Part shown: positions 22,659 to 34,290 of the stretch, one piece after another
Layout: every line of letters begins with the position of its first letter
How positions within the stretch are numbered: the first letter of the stretch is position 1
Assembly: GCF_003473485.1 (NCBI RefSeq)
Contig: NC_053045.1
Coordinates: forward strand, 1,514,501 to 1,578,500
Source: Medicago truncatula
Lineage: Eukaryota > Streptophyta > Magnoliopsida > Fabales > Fabaceae
Length of the DNA: 64,000 nucleotides
Direction: 5' to 3'
The notes under the pieces: model-generated
The model's database searches: none
What the model was told of the DNA's origin: nothing
The model's input: the letters and a program-made list of their open reading frames with translations, nothing else
Translations under genes and position numbers: made by a program

Positions 22659-23348
22659 TTTTTAATTTTTGGTTTCTCTCCTCACAGTTACGAAATCACC
22701 ATTTTGTTTTGTTAAGAGAACCATGTTACCAACTCTCTCAATATTACCGGTGTTTCTTCTAAAAAAAAATGCCTAAGGTGTGATTTATCTACCAATATTA
22801 AGTTGATTAAACACTTTTTTTTTTTATTTTTTTTTTTATTTTTTTTTTAAGGAAGTTGATTAAACACTTTTAATGGGATCTCTTTTTCCACTTACATTTT
22901 TCCTCCATGCATAAAACTTGAATCCCATAACTTATATATTTTGAATCCAATTATATTAATTAGATTATGATTTTCGCTGACTTCTAAAGATAAAGATACA
23001 TGTTAAAATACTCAAAAGAACAATTTGTATTGAAAAAAAAGTTTTTATATTATTAAAATTGATACAAGATTTTTAAAATAGAATTACTCTTTATAGTTCT
23101 TTGACATAAGATGGATGATCGAGGATACATATTAACATTTTCCTATATATATATATATATTATATACATTTAATTGATATCTACCATTAATATTAATGAT
23201 CTTTTACGCATCACAAATTCTCTCATTTTGATTTTTTTAAGGTAATTGAGATTATAGTTTTAATTATATGTACAAAAAAAATCTTAAATTTCTTTTTCAA
23301 AGGAAAAAAAATCATTAACCCAGCTGTCTATGAGAATTAAACTCTATA

Positions 23349-23409
<61 letters not shown>

Positions 23410-23590
23410 TTTAAATTAATAAACATAGATCATACATAATGCATTTCCTCAATTTTATTTTATTAATTTCTTCACATAACCAAACCAAACATACATGAAA
23501 ACAATTTTGTTGTGTCTCATCTCTCACAAATCACAACACAACGTTAGATTCTACAAGTCACAAATTCTTTCTTTCTTTCTTTCTTTGTTT
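22659..23590. other. Intergenic and upstream region of the At1g16860-like gene
   Basis: Very AT-rich, with T-runs near 22815-22850 and a long (TA)n tract at about 23354-23405. No gene was seen. Confidence 0.5.
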
Positions 23591-23594
23591 ACTC

Positions 23595-23600
23595 TATAAA
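23595..23600 (+). promoter_or_regulatory. Probable TATA box of the At1g16860-like gene
   Basis: 'ctctataaaacaac' lies about 60-70 bases before the splice donor of a leader exon. It is preceded by a (ctttctttctttcttt) pyrimidine tract and followed by a CA/CT-rich leader. It fits a plant core promoter; transcription start is expected near 23627. Confidence 0.5.
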
Positions 23601-23664
23601 ACAACAACATCACACTTTCACACTCACACTGTTCTTTTCTCTATACTTGCTTTCTGTACCCATC

Positions 23665-23691
23665 ATGATGTTTCTTCCAGATTTCAGATAG
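23665..23691 (+). CDS. Candidate upstream ORF of eight codons in the 5' leader
   Basis: Two adjacent ATGs begin MMFLPDFR and stop at TAG (23689-23691). The stop's last base is the final base before the GT donor (23692) of the inferred leader intron. After splicing to 25100 this uORF would precede the main ATG by about 90 bases. Function is inference only. Confidence 0.35.
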   Translation: MMFLPDFR

Positions 23692-25190
23692 GTATGCATA
23701 CCCTTTTCACTCTTCTCTCTTAGATCCTTCAAATTTCTCAAATTTCATATCTTTTTTCTATAAAGTGCAATTTTCAACTCTCTTTGACTCTTTTTTCTTC
23801 ACTGTTTCTGGTTTTTTCTTATGCTTATATTTGATTTTTTGATCTTGTTTGCTGAGAAAATTAACATAGCATTATTGAAATTTGATTATTATACTCATTG
23901 CTTTTGAGATCACAGTTTCATTCTCTAGATCTTCTTGTTTATAAATTTGACTTTTTTAGTTCAATTTTGTATGATATTCATGCTTTTCTGCTCTAAAATT
24001 CATAAGGGTACTTTGAAAGTTTTCATTTTTTTTGGATGCTTGTTTTCATGCGTGATTGATGGGTTGAAGTTGAATAGTCATGGAAGTTTCCCTTTTTTAA
24101 ATAATATATTTGATTTGTCAATCTTAGGGAATTATTTAGTCTACTAAAATAAATTTAAATGCCAACTTGTAATTATGTGTGACTCCAATTTTTTAATATG
24201 AAAAAATGAATCCAGGTTTTCAGTCTGGCACAAGTTTGAAAAAAATCTTTTGGATGTTGACATGGTATTAGTCTTTTCTCCTAGTGTAGATTTTGTTTTT
24301 TGTGAGAGGAAAAGCTCAACAATTTGAAACTAGTCATCGAGATTTACCTTTGTGCACCAAAAATTGTTCCACACCACAATTTTCTCTGCATATAGATTTT
24401 AGTAGTAGCTCTCTTTCATTAATGCATTCAATTATTAGTGTTCTGTTAAGTAGAGAATGAATGAAAATTGGGAGGACAGTGGTTATGAACTATAATAGAA
24501 TGTGTGTGGATAAACATTTATAGACATGTAGGTATGCCCTTTTTATAGGTATGTAATTAGTTAAGAACTGTTGAACATTTATGTTCTTTCGGTCTTATTT
24601 TGTTTTATTGATTCTTTGTCTTCTGGTAATGATGTTGGGGTAGTTGATATGCTATTTATCTTCATTTGTATGTTGACTAGGTAGTTGACTATCATAGACT
24701 TTAATTCGTCTTGTTTATTTCTAGTTATTCAAGTGATAATACACGCAAGATTTTCTTGCTTCATGATGGAAAACGGTTGTTTTCATGCTTTTGTTGCTAC
24801 GTTACATTTGGAATATTATGTGTTCGCCTTGAATGAATTAATTTTAAACACGACTCACTATCTTCTCAGGGATTTGATTGACAGTCTACGTTTATGTCAA
24901 TTGAGAATATAAGGCGCCAAAGTTTTTTTTTAAAGCTTAATGTTGCTCTCATCATTATTTGAGTTTTGTTTTATTCGATAGTCATATACTTTTTCTGATA
25001 CCGTTACTACTACACGACATGGAAATTTATTGCAAACAACTGACTTTGGTTTATTACTAATTCTATTCCTTTTGTGGGTTTTAATTTTGAAACTTCCAGT
25101 ATTGCTTCGACAATTTGACTAGTCCAGTACCGAGTTCTGGAAATACAATCCCGCGAGATCTCAGACGAGTCTTCTGTAGAAGGTAGATAG

Positions 25191-28126
25191 ATGGGTTCTA
25201 GAATTCCATCTCATCAGCTTAGCAATGGCCTATATGTATCAGGGCGGCCAGAGCAGCCGAAAGAAAGGGTTCCGACGATGACCGCAACGGCCATGCCATA
25301 TACCGGTGGAGACATAAAAAAGTCAGGAGAATTGGGAAAAATGTTTGATATTCCTACTGATGGCTCAAAATCTAGAAAATCTGGACCAATAACAGGCGCA
25401 CCATCACGAACAACATCTTTTGGAGGAGCCGGTTCACATTCCGGACCAATTCATCCTAATTCTGCTGCTCGGGCTATCTATACTACTTCAGGTTCCATGT
25501 CTATTGGTGGCGCGGCTGGTTCCAATTCACAAAAGAAATCTAATTCCGGGCCGTTGAGTAAGCATGGGGAACCGATTAAAAAATCTTCTGGTCCTCAGTC
25601 TGGTGGAGTAACTCCAACTGGACGTCAACATTCTGGACCTCTTCCTCCTGTTCTTCCGACAACAGGTCTCATTACATCGGGGCCTATATCATCTGGCCCG
25701 CTAAACTCTTCTGGTGCTCCAAGGAAAGTGTCCGGTCCTTTGGAAGCGACAGGTTCGATGAAGTTGCAAGGTTCTGCTGTTCCTGTTCACAATCAAGCTG
25801 TCACGGTTCTCAATCAAGGTGATGAATATTCCTTTAGAAGGAATTTTCCAAAGGCCATGTTATGGTTATTAATTCTGCTTTTTGTCATGGGTTTCATTGC
25901 TGGCGGTTTTATTCTTGGAGCCGTGCACAATCCTACTCTCCTTATTGTGGTTGTGATTCTCTTTGGCTTAGTTGCTGCGTCTTTCACTTGGAATACTTAT
26001 TGGGGAAGAAGAGCTATTATGGGCTTCATTGCCAATTATCCAGACTCCGAGCTTAGAACTGCAAAGAATGGACAATTTGTGAAAGTCTCTGGGGTAAGTT
26101 TTGCTTCTCTTGACTAAATTAAACTTCAAAGAAATTATATGATTGTCAAGCTAGAGAACATGATACTACTAATAAATAGCCTTTTTGGCTTCTTCAAAAA
26201 AATTAATAAATAGCCTTTACCAGTTTGGAGAAGACACTTAAGGCATCAATGACAAGGGTAGACTAGAGGAAGGATAGTTTGGTAGAGATAAAAGGTGATT
26301 GAGATAAACATAATGGTCTAATAGATTTAAATGGTCAAAATTGATAAGTTTTTAGATTTAAATGGTCTAATAGTCTATCATTAGACATGACTTGTGACAG
26401 GAAATTATGACGATGTTTGATACATGTAGCCGATCCCATTTAGCGAAAAAGGTCCTGGCAGTGGCTGTTATAGTTTCTTTCAGACATGACATGATCTCAA
26501 ACGAAACAAAAATATAAATAAAATAAGACAAAAATATCATCATGAACGGAGAGCCTTTAATTTGGTCTTGGCTGTTTGAAATAATTTTATTTTCATTGAA
26601 TGAGCTTCAAATGATACTTAATGATAGCATTTAGGTTTGTGTTCCTTGTTTGCACACTAAACCTCTGGAGCTGCTACTTTTATAAACTGTGACAGGTATC
26701 AGACACGTACTTGGTAACCGTACATAGTTGGCCCACCTGTGATATGTAATGATATATGCATCAAAATCTTAAAAATTAAAATTTGGCCCACCTGTGTACT
26801 TTTTTTATTCTTTAATACTGTGTTTGGTTAATACAATAGTTCTTTAAATTTTCATCATACTGTTTTTACAACAATCTATAATTATTCTACTCATTTTATA
26901 TTTAATGTTATCAGCGGTTTCAAATATTGGTGTCAGTTTTTAGGCTCTCCACCATGCCCAATTTCGACTGATATGGCAGGATTTTCCACCATAATCCGAT
27001 ATGACGGCACCACAAATCGGCCGGTGTGGCGGGATTTTGGCTCTCTGCCATGGACTGCCATCCGCCATCGATAACACTGAATGTTATTAATTTTATACTA
27101 TTAAATTAATGTATTATTTTCTTCCATCCAATTTTGTCATAAAGCAAATATATGTGCAGTATCACTATTATACTTCACTCATGTCTTATGTTGATTAGGG
27201 ATTTTCGAAGTAATATTTTGCCTCAGAACATCCAGTTATGTTGATGAGCAGCTTGCACTTGATTGGTTCAACATGTACACATCTTAGCAATTAATTACAA
27301 TAAATGACAGTAATGTTTGGTTGTGATACTGTAGGTTGTTACTTGCGGTAATGTGCCTCTAGAGTCATCTTTCCAGAAAGTCCCCAGATGCGTATATACA
27401 TCAACAAGTTTATATGAGTATCGAGGATGGGACTCAAAAGCTGCGAATCCTACACATCGGCGACTTTCTTGGGGCCTTAGATTGCTGGAAGTGAGTTACT
27501 TAATTTTTTATTATATTTTTAAAATACTTGTCTGATGTCTTATGATGAGATTTAAATACTTTAATGTCTTGTTGTTTTGAGAATATTACTTCTGTTTCAC
27601 TTGATTGACCGGGATATATGTCATGTGACAGAGGCGTGTGGTTGATTTTTACATCTCAGATTTCCAGTCTGGTTTAAGGGCATTGGTCAAGACTGGTCAT
27701 GGAGCAAGAGTGACCCCTTATGTTGATGACTCGGTTCTCATCAATGTAAATCCAACCAAAGAAGAGTTATCTCCAGAGTTCATTCGGTGGTTGGGAGAGA
27801 GAAATTTGTCAAGTGACGACCGCATCACGCGGCTGGAAGAAGGGTAACTTTTTTATCTATTTTTTGAATATATTAACTAACCTTATCTTGACCAAGAGAT
27901 GATATAACTTGTGTAACTTCTTTTTAAATTCAGGTATGTTAAAGAAGGAAGCACGGTGAGTGTAATGGGGGTTGTTCACAGGAATGAGAACGTGCTTATG
28001 ATTGTTCCTCCACCAGAGCCAATTACAACAGGTTGCCACTGGCTCAAATGTATTTTTCCTGCTAGCTTGGAAGGTATAGTCTTAAGATGCGAGGACACGT
28101 CCAAGAATGATGTCATACCGGTTTAA
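25191..28126 (+). CDS. Two-pass membrane protein of the At1g16860 type (uncharacterised)
   Basis: Four coding exons: 25191-26093, 27335-27490, 27632-27843 and 27934-28126, total 1464 bases, 487 residues, close to the ~474 of Arabidopsis At1g16860 as recalled. A leader intron runs from 23692 to 25099. The start codon opens MGSRIPSHQLSNGLYVSGRP, a conserved N-terminus in this family. Residues ~60-210 are a Ser/Gly/Pro-rich low-complexity region with repeated SGP motifs (KSGPI, HSGPI, NSGPL, SSGPL). Two hydrophobic segments follow (MLWLLILLFVMGFIAGGFIL; LLIVVVILFGLVAASF, roughly residues 223-265). A soluble C-terminal domain contains CGNVPLESSFQKVPRCVYTS and the conserved YVKEGSTVSVMG. The family is sometimes labelled 'ubiquitin-specific protease C19-related', but no protease motif is visible. 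Function unknown. Confidence 0.93.
26906..27073. repeat. Repeat in intron, hAT-like ends (weak)
   Basis: The left side reads tgttatcagcggtttcaaat. The reverse complement of the right side reads tgttatcgatggcggatggc. The inside is rich in 'ggcgggattttgg..ccatggactgccatccgcc'. No 8-bp duplication is evident, so the class is tentative. Confidence 0.35.
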
Positions 28127-28794
28127 CATAATGTTGATCAAGAATGTTTGTTGCATCATCTAATTGGTGATTCTTAGATAGTATTCTTTTCCCCTCTATT
28201 ATTAGCGGTGGTGGAATATAATATTGACAGATTATTATAGATTAAGATGGCAGAAATTGTGTGTATGCGTTTATTTGTTTATTTTTCAAATATATTTAAA
28301 TAGTTGTATAGTTATGGCTAGCTGGTTTGATGTTCTTTTAGGATTTGTAAACTTTGGTAATGTTTGATGCAGTGAAAATTCTTAAATGTTTGAAGCATAT
28401 TGTGATGATGCTAACATGCTAAATAGAATACAAGCTTTCTTGTGGTTTTTGCAAATGGTTTCTTCTTCTCTGCCTTGTCTTGCAACAGGTTGTATATCTT
28501 ATCTATTTTTTCACACCTTGTGCATGAATAGAGCTTCAATATTAATTTGGCTTATTAAAAAGAATGATTTCTTGACTAGTCAGATAACTAACATACTTGC
28601 ACATCTATTTGCTTCATTATAAACTAGCGTTCAGATGGGTATTCCGTGTCTGACTGTCAGTTCTTTTTTATTGCGTTAATGCATTTGATTTTGATTAAAG
28701 TATAAGCCTAAAAATTAAAGTATATGATTTGTGATTTTATTCCTCTGCAATTAGAATAGGTGTGTCAATTGAAATCTTGGATTCAATTTAAAAA

Positions 28795-28898
28795 ATTAAA
28801 AAACTTGAGGGACCAAAATTGCGGATTTAAAAAAGGGGGGACCAAAATCCAAAAATTGAATAAAAAGGGGGACCAATACCGCAAATAAGCCTAAAAAT
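28795..28898. repeat. Truncated Mutator-like end
   Basis: 'gagggaccaaaattgcgga', 'ggggggaccaaaatcc', 'gggggaccaataccgcaaat' and 'aagcctaaaa' resemble the right half of the complete element at 56346-56683. No left end is present. Confidence 0.45.
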
Positions 28899-28987
28899 TA
28901 TTTATACCTATATGTCAATTCAATCATATTTTAGCAAAAAGATAAGTGTGAGTAACTAATATATCAAAAATATATAAAAAAAAAAAA

Positions 28988-29128
28988 ATGAAATTGGGCC
29001 TGGCTGACCCATGGCCCCACGGATCGGGCCGCGCTCTAGAACGAGTGGCTCAATTTCAAATGGGCTGGCCCATTTATGCCATCGGGCCTCTTAGGCCGTA
29101 CCAAGTCAGCCCATTTGACACCTCTACA
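28988..29128. repeat. End fragment of a second hAT-like element
   Basis: On the minus strand it begins tagaggtgtcaaatgggctg and continues with repeated gggccc-type motifs (cggcctaagaggcccgatgg), a style typical of hAT termini. The neighbouring complete hAT (29129-30150) sits exactly at its outer end, so the flank and one target site are shared. Confidence 0.45.
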
Positions 29129-30150
29129 TAGAGCTGTCAAAACGGGCGGCCCGACCCGGTCGGGCAACGAGCTTTTTAGGGCCGGACTGAAAAGCCCGGT
29201 TTGAATATGAACTTGAAAAATGGAGCCCGAGTCTGGCCCTATACGGGCTAACGGGCCAACCCTGGCCCGTTTTTTATTTTATTTTAAAAAAAGCAAAAAA
29301 TAATTTTATTAAAATAAATAGCATCATAAAGCATAAGAAACGCTCAACAGATGCAAGAAATAAAACTGTACAAAAACAGTGATAGGTATGAACCCCTCAA
29401 AAAGCCTCCAGCAACAATAACAGGAAAAAAAAACACCTAAAATCAAAGAATAAAGCAAGAGTTAATGTAGAACATAAAAGCATGACCTAATATAAGGTAT
29501 GCATAAATATAACTTAACTATTTGATTGTTTATTTTTTTCATAAGCAAATTTCAAAAAGAATAAACAGTTTACTATTGAAAACAATAAACAGTGCATAAA
29601 TATAACTTAACTTTCATCATAACAGAATAAATAGTATGCATAAGTAAGAATGAAGTTTAGAAAGGAATTCCAATAGTATGCATAAGTAACTAATGTATGT
29701 AACTATTTTTTTTATAAACAATATGCATAAGTAAATATTTATTTATTTAATCTTAAGAATGAAGTTTAGAATAAATGGAATTTCATCGGAACATAATACT
29801 ATTGAAAACAATTTAGAACTTATTTCACAGAATTTTCAAAGCAACAGTGGTGTACAAAAATAAACTCAGAAAGGGAACAATATAGCAGATAGCCCCTAGT
29901 GTAAAAATTTAAAAACAATAAAAAAAAAACCCCACTTGGGTTGTCCAGTAAGTAACACACACAAACCACACAGAAACAAAAGAAAAAAACTACTTGAAAT
30001 TTTGGCGGGCTGCCCGTAGCCCGAACGGGTTACGGGCTGGGCTAAAAAGCCCTGGAAAAATTCGGGCTCTAATTTTTCAGCCCAAGCCTTACATTTTATT
30101 CGGACTTTCGGTCCGGTCCATATGGTCCGGCCCTCGTTTTGACAGCTCCA
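29129..30150. mobile_element. Non-autonomous hAT element, 1022 bp, perfect 8-bp TSD
   Basis: Left TIR tagagctgtcaaaacgggcg; right TIR on the minus strand tggagctgtcaaaacgaggg. The 8-bp target duplication cctctaca is exact at 29121-29128 and 30151-30158. Both subterminal regions (about 140 bp) are GC-rich with many gcccg/cgggc motifs, the probable transposase binding sites. The AT-rich interior has no transposase ORF. Confidence 0.9.
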
Positions 30151-30329
30151 CCTCTACATATAATTGGTTCGAAATATCTCTCCATGCACATTATTTGTTG
30201 GAAGTTTGACATGTCATCTAAATTAAAAAAGATAAACAGGATTTGTTACGGTAAATAAACATGATTTGTTACAGTAAATTACAAATATCTATACATATAA
30301 TTCCAATCAAAATCTAAATTTCATAAAAT

Positions 30330-30985
30330 ATCTCTTATTACTTAAAGTTAACCCGTAAGCAATATTTTGCTTTAGATTTACCCTAATTACTCTGCTTAAT
30401 TTTACTATATTAACCATATCTCTTCTATTATCTCTTATTACTTAATTAAAGTTAATCCGTAAGCAATATTTTGCCCTAGATTTACCCTAATTTCTCTGCA
30501 TAATTTTACTATATTAACCATACCTCTTCTATTATCTCTTATTACTTAAAGTTAACCCGTAAGCAATATTTTGCCCTAGATTTACCCTAATTTTGATTAT
30601 CTGCTTAATTTTACTATATTAACCATATCTCTTCTGTTATCTCTTATTACTTAAAGTTAACCCGCAAACAATATTTTGCCCTAGATTTACCCTAATTTCT
30701 CTGCTTAATTTTACTATATTAACCCTATCTCTTCTATTATCTCTTTACTTCAAGTTAACCCGTAAGCAATATTTTGCCCTAAATTTAACCTTATCTCTCT
30801 GCTTAATTTTACAATATATTAACCCCACCTCTTATATCATCTCTTATCTCTTATTACTATTTAAAGTTAACAAGTTAACCCGTAAGCAATATTTTGCCAT
30901 AGATTTACCCTAATTTCTCTGCTTAATTTTACTATACTAACCCTATCTCTTATTAATAAAGTTTAACCCGTCTCGCTATTATGTT
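30330..30985 (+). repeat. Tandem array of ~100-105 bp unit, about six copies
   Basis: 'gtaagcaatattttg' (one copy gcaaacaatattttg) begins at about 30355, 30459, 30559, 30664, 30762 and 30882, spacing 98-120 bp. Each unit reads 'tctcttattacttaaagtta', 'acccgtaagcaatattttgc', 'cctagatttaccctaatttc', 'tctgcttaattttactatat', 'taaccatatctcttctatta'. Variation is mainly substitutions and short insertions in the last unit. Confidence 0.9.
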
Positions 30986-31406
30986 AGTCAAATTATGTTC
31001 CTAATTTCATTGATAATCGCATTTATTGTTCATTCCAATTAAAAGATCAAAATCTCTGTCGGGTCGATGTCATGTTACAATATCAAGGTCGATGTCATGG
31101 TCATAATATGATATGATATAGTACCAATGTCTATGATAATTAATATTATGAATTTAATCAGAACAATTATGACATTCAACTAAACTATTTTGTTACATGT
31201 TACTGTCAAATATTACCTTCGATATGACGCGTGCGATAGCACGGGTCGATGGTCTAATTATTTATAATTTATACACGTTGGTATAATAAAAACCCTAAAC
31301 GCTAGTAGACCATAAGCTCACAACCGTTTTGTTTGTCACAAAACAAAGTACTTTGGATTGCACGCTTACAGAGAATTGGCTTCAGCTTTGACAAAGAAAT
31401 CCATCC

Positions 31407-32615
31407 ATGGCTACAAAAAGTGACAAGGTTAGCAACACTAGCTATATTGCTGATGACATTTCCTTCTCTATTCTTTCCAAATTACCTCTCAAATCTCTCA
31501 AACGATTTACGTGTGCATGCAAACCATAGTCTCTTTTATTTCAAAACCCTTATTTCATGCCTATGTTTCGCACCAATTTCATATCTATGCATTGTTCACT
31601 GTACAATGACACATATCTCTTCCTTAATATAAAGGAGATATTGCCACATCCACAAGAAGGTTCAGAATTGTATTTGCTCTCTGGTGACAAATTTGAGAAT
31701 AGGGTCAATTTGAAATGGCCAGTTTCATTTCAACAGGATGAGGTTTATAGTTATACTAATATGTTGGATTCTGGTATTAACGACGTTCTTTGTTTATCTG
31801 ATCGTGATCATGAATTTGTTGCATTATGGAATCCAGCTACTAAGGAATTGGAAACTGTTCCTTCTAGTTCGGCTCAGTTTTTACCTTTTAATACTGTTTG
31901 GTTTCATCTTCATGGATATGGTTATGACCCTGTTAATGACGACTATAAGATCATTCGACGTGTTTATGTTAATCAATATAAACCTAATGACAATGTTGAT
32001 TGGAATTATCTTCCAACCACGCCACAACCTTTTTGGGAGATTTATAGTGTAAGAAGTCATTCTTGGAAGAGACTTGATTTGTATATGCCTATAGATATAG
32101 GTCGTAAGGTGTACTTGAATGGAATGTGTCATTGGTGGGCGAACACGAATGTAGCTGATGCATACATGGTTTCTTTTAACTTGAGCAATGAGAACTTCTT
32201 TACTACGCATTTACCGTTGGATATGCAAGATAGCTATCCTAATGAGTGGGTGAAGATAGAAACTGATCCTGACGAGTGGGTGAAAAGGTACTTTGACTTG
32301 GTGGTGTTAAATGGGTTCGTTGCTATGATCTCAAAGCATGTAAAGACATCTTCTTTTCACATATATGTTTTGGGCGAACTTGGTGTTAGAGAATCATGGA
32401 CTAAACTCTTCATTGTCGGACCCTTGCCTGGCGTGGAGCGTCCTATTGGAGCAGGAAAAAAAGGCGATATATTCTTTCTAAAAAATGACAATGAAGTAGC
32501 TTGTTTTGATTTAAATACCCAAACAATTGAAGATTTGGGTGTTAAAGGGGAGCCTTTTTTTTGTCACTTTGCAATTTGTAAGAAAAACCTTTCGTTTATC
32601 GGAATTAGGAATTAG
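31407..32615 (+). pseudogene. F-box protein with F-box-associated domain, in-frame stop at codon 41
   Basis: A single-exon frame opens at ATG 31407 and reads into a typical F-box: DDISFSILSKLPLKSLKRFT, CACKP, then TAG at 31527-31529, then SLLFQNPYFM in the same frame. The F-box consensus has Trp at the stop position (C-K-x-W), so one base change (TGG to TAG) explains it. From 31557 the frame is open to 32615 (352 codons): LWNPATKELETVPSSSAQF, FHLHGYGYDPVNDDYKIIRR, WEIYSVRSHSWKRLDL and YLNGMCHWW define the F-box-associated interaction domain used for substrate binding in SCF ubiquitin ligases. Without the F-box the product could not bind SKP1. The otherwise intact 350 codons suggest a recent loss, a sequencing error, or translation of an F-box-less protein from 31557. 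Confidence 0.85.
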
Positions 32616-33696
32616 GTGTTTTTGTATCCCAAGTTTATAGCTTTCACCCAAGAGCTTTATGAGTATTCTTGTTGTTAGGATTTAAGATTTTATTACCAAG
32701 ATTTTGTTAGCAAGTTGAATATTCTGAAGCCATTTCAATACAAATTGGCTTTCTGTTTTCCCTTAATATATTTACTAGCAAGTGTACGAGAAAGAAACGT
32801 TTGTGATATGAACCTTTCTTTACCATTATTATTTCAATGCTCTACTCTCTTACCTATTGCATATTGGTCTTTTGATTCCAATTTTCCTGTAGAAATAGCG
32901 TACATTTTGGAAACTTTTGCCAACTGTTTGAACCTAACGGAACCATGTCTGATTTATTTTAATTATTTGTATGTTCCAAGTAAATTAGCTGGGTTGTACA
33001 TGCTATTTGATTTCTTAATCAATCAAGCTCAGGAAATTTTGTAGTGGCCAAAATTTAGATTTCAAGTATCTTGTACAAGCTTTTGAAATACTATGTACTG
33101 ACGGTAATACAGTACTCTCTGTGAGAGGATAGATATTTGGTGAAAAAGAGCATGTAGATCCTTATTAAATAAAATAAACAGAACATTTAAATTTATTATT
33201 AACTGCACAAGTTTAAGGATAAGAGTACATGTATGTCATGGATTAGACTATTACACCGCAAATCACAATTAACACGTGTGATAGAGTAGACCGATAATTG
33301 GAATTCTTTGCTGATTTTGTATGCGTTTGGTTTAGCTTTTCTAGTGTTAGACATACGTTTAGCATGTCATTTTACCGTGAATTTGTGAAGCTAGAATTTT
33401 CAGCTTCTAGTAGATTTGTGTTAATTACTGCCGCTCACATTCTTCTATCTTGTAGATGATTTTTTTTCAACCTCACTGCAATTCCATTATGCATGGCTGT
33501 AGATATATATTATTGGATTGTTTTACCTCATTGATCAAAAGTAGGTAACTAATAAAATATATACAGGCATTAGCAGTATGTTTTGTAGCAGAATTTTGTT
33601 TAGATGTAATAGAATATTCAGTCCACAACTCAAGAAGAGAACGGAGGCATTTTCCTATTTATATTGTTTTTCCTCTCTAAGTCTCGGTGAAGAATA
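32616..33696. other. 3' flank of the F-box gene
   Basis: No supported gene. The segment 32630-32890 is repeated in diverged form downstream of the F-box fragment at 33976-34290. An open frame at 32715-33044 has no domain. Confidence 0.4.
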
Positions 33697-33775
33697 CAAC
33701 AACAACAACAACCAAGCCTTATCCCACTAGGTAGGATCGGATACATGGATCAAATTACCACCATAATTATAACAC
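33697..33775 (+). repeat. RTE-type LINE 3'-end-like tag
   Basis: (aac)n followed by caagccttatcccactaggt and 'aggatcggatacatggatca'. This phrase is recalled as a very common plant repeat associated with 3' ends of RTE-class LINEs and SINE-like derivatives. No reverse transcriptase is attached here. Confidence 0.4.
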
Positions 33776-33975
33776 ATTTTTTCTATGGCCATAGTGTTGG
33801 CATCTTTGTTGAACTGTTGTTATACATGTTAACTAATAATATAAAATGCTTTTTATGTGGATCCTCATTTCAGGAAGAAAAAAAAGTGGTATAATTGTAT
33901 TCACCTGCATAAATGTTTACATAAACATATTATTCTTGACAATCATACAGTCACTCGTTATATGGAATTTGGATA

Positions 33976-34290
33976 AATGACAATGGATTAGCCTGTTTTG
34001 ATTTAAATACCCAAATAATTGAAGGTATGGGTGTTAAAGGTGAGTCTTTCTGTTGTGAGGTCGCAATTTATAAGAAAAATCTTCTTCCAATTGGCCGAAT
34101 TAAGAATTAGTTGTATTTGGATCCCAAGTTTAAAGCTTTCATACTGTTAGATTTTTTTAGTTTATTATGACGTATGAAGTGTATGAAAAAGAAACATGTA
34201 GCATATGATTTGTTCTTAAGTCTTTACCATTTCTATTTCCACGCTCTTCTCTCTTTTCTATTGCATAATGTTCTTCTATCCATTCCAATT
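33976..34290 (+). pseudogene. Duplicated 3' fragment of the F-box gene
   Basis: 33976-34110 reads ACFDLNTQIIEGMGVKGESF and IYKKNLLPIGRIKN then stop. This parallels the last ~45 codons of the gene at 31407-32615 (ACFDLNTQTIEDLGVKGEPF). Similarity continues into the 3' flank ('atcccaagttta.agctttca', 'gaaagaaac', 'ctttaccat'). The 5' nine tenths of the gene is absent, so this is a remnant of an ancient local duplication about 1.5 kb away. Confidence 0.8.

Noticed and set aside
28980-29120. GC-rich block as a coding exon or CpG island
   Set aside because: The richness comes from gggcc/ggccc motifs of hAT subterminal repeats; no frame shows protein character.
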